A program made the translations under genes and the position numbers. Below, in pieces: positions 13,560 through 14,219 of a stretch of 14,219 bases of DNA. The stretch is taken from contig CAXBPY010000067.1 of NCBI GenBank assembly GCA_963977675.1, forward strand, positions 1-14,219, written 5' to 3'. Origin of the DNA: CAXBPY01 sp003455275. GTDB lineage: Bacteria > Bacteroidota > Bacteroidia > Chitinophagales > UBA10324. The stretch's first letter is position 1, and each line of letters starts with the position of its first letter. The notes beneath the pieces were generated by a model. That model searched no databases and was not told where the DNA came from. It worked only from the letters and a program-made list of their open reading frames with translations.

Positions 13560-14219
13560 TTATTTCTGATTCAGAAACTGAAAAGCAATCCAAGCCATAG
13601 TTCCCATAGCGGTTTTCATGGACTCTTCTTCAATATCGAAAGTTGGAGTATGAACTGGTGAAGTAATTCCGCGCGCGTCATTGCGTGTTCCTAATCTGAA
13701 GTAACAAGAAGGAATTTTCTGTGAGTAATAAGCAAAATCATCTGAAGTCATTCGAAGCGGAAGGTCAACCACATTTTCTTTGCCCAGAAAATCTTCAGCA
13801 GCGCTTATTGAAAATTGAGTAAGAGATTTATCATTGATTAAACAAGGATAACCCAACACAATTTTCACTTCGATGGAAGAAGAAGTTTCAGCAGAAATTT
13901 TTTCAGCAATGCTTTTCAGCCGTGCGTGAATTTCTGCTCTGTGTTTTTCATTCATTGTGCGGAAGGTTCCCTCGATTTTCACTTCATCAGGAATCACATT
14001 CGTGGCGCCGGAACCAATAATTTTTCCGAAGGCAATTACAGTTGGAATCGGTTGCAATTTTATTTCCTTAATTAAATTTTCATAAGAATTGAGCAAGCGA
14101 GCTGCAATGAAAAGCGGATTGTTGTATTCGCCAGGCATAGCTGCATGTCCGCCTTTTCCTTTTACTGTTATATAAAGCTCATCGCAACTTGCCATATAAA
14201 GTCCTTCGCGAAATCCAAC
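13560..14219 (-). CDS. M20-family amidohydrolase / carboxypeptidase, C-terminal part (5' end outside window)
   Basis: The frame stays open to the window edge, so the gene begins beyond 14219; 219 residues are visible. They match the dimerisation and second catalytic-half region of M20 peptidases of the N-acyl-amino-acid amidohydrolase/hippurate hydrolase group: VGFREGLYMASCDELYITV, the GKGGHAAMP block with His25 of the fragment, SGATNVIPDE, GTFRT, RMTSDDFAYY and PVHTPTFD, whose His190 is the expected C-terminal metal ligand. Such enzymes cut acyl or aminoacyl groups from amino acids; the exact substrate is not visible. The first metal-binding residues are outside the window. It is separated from cysC by 67 nt that include the cysC promoter, so it is probably a different unit. 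The ATG at 14195 is internal to the conserved block and not a start. Confidence 0.93.
   Translation of the reverse strand, partial: VGFREGLYMASCDELYITVKGKGGHAAMPGEYNNPLFIAARLLNSYENLIKEIKLQPIPTVIAFGKIIGSGATNVIPDEVKIEGTFRTMNEKHRAEIHARLKSIAEKISAETSSSIEVKIVLGYPCLINDKSLTQFSISAAEDFLGKENVVDLPLRMTSDDFAYYSQKIPSCYFRLGTRNDARGITSPVHTPTFDIEEESMKTAMGTMAWIAFQFLNQK

Overview
The window looks like a piece of a Bacteroidota chromosome with moderate to low GC. The evidence is: (i) lipoproteins of families restricted to or typical of that phylum, one with an acidic stretch right after the lipidated Cys; (ii) promoters of the Bacteroidota type (TTTG/TTG, about 20 nt, TAnnTTTG) in front of several genes; (iii) no Shine-Dalgarno sequences but very short, A/T-rich leaders; (iv) a LytTR response regulator and an RNase Y of the usual form. 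Genus cannot be told from the sequence alone. No rRNA, tRNA, CRISPR, transposase or phage gene is visible. Coding density is high; the longest stretches without a gene are 188 nt (2695-2882) and 175 nt (5255-5429).

Layout. 1-1724 (+): the 3' part of mnmH (tRNA 2-selenouridine synthase) and selD (selenophosphate synthase), overlapping by one base; together they make selenophosphate and put selenium on tRNA wobble uridines. 1702-2694 (-): a conserved Bacteroidota lipoprotein of unknown function, convergent with selD and overlapping it by 23 bp; its apparent intrinsic terminator lies inside selD. 2883-5254 (+): a LytTR response regulator translationally coupled (4-base overlap) to a large Ig-like-domain lipoprotein. 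5430-7004 (+): rny, the membrane-anchored endoribonuclease Y.

7086-10502 (+): a metal-acquisition operon: a small secreted His/Cys-rich protein, an outer-membrane beta-barrel, a ZnuA/TroA-type periplasmic metal-binding protein and an ABC-3 family permease. No ATPase gene is present between or beside them. A near-perfect 21-bp palindrome sits over the expected -33 region of the operon promoter and is a candidate Fur/Zur-type operator; two hairpins lie between the first two genes. 10627-13492 (-): sulfate activation operon cysC-cysD-cysN, making APS and then PAPS; APS kinase is a separate protein, not fused to CysN. 13560-14219 (-): the 3' part of an M20 amidohydrolase, cut by the window end.

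The structure least explained by genes is a set of degenerate heptanucleotide tandem arrays in the spacers of the metal and cys operons (8647-8674, 9613-9675, 10488-10508, 11902-11929, 11950-11977), four of which share a [AG]TSAAA-like core. One of them runs through the stop codon of the permease. Next to it is a cluster of three small related palindromes (10521-10600). I did not find a clearly new multi-gene system; the ATPase-less metal operon with its operator-like palindrome and the heptamer arrays are the best candidates for follow-up.
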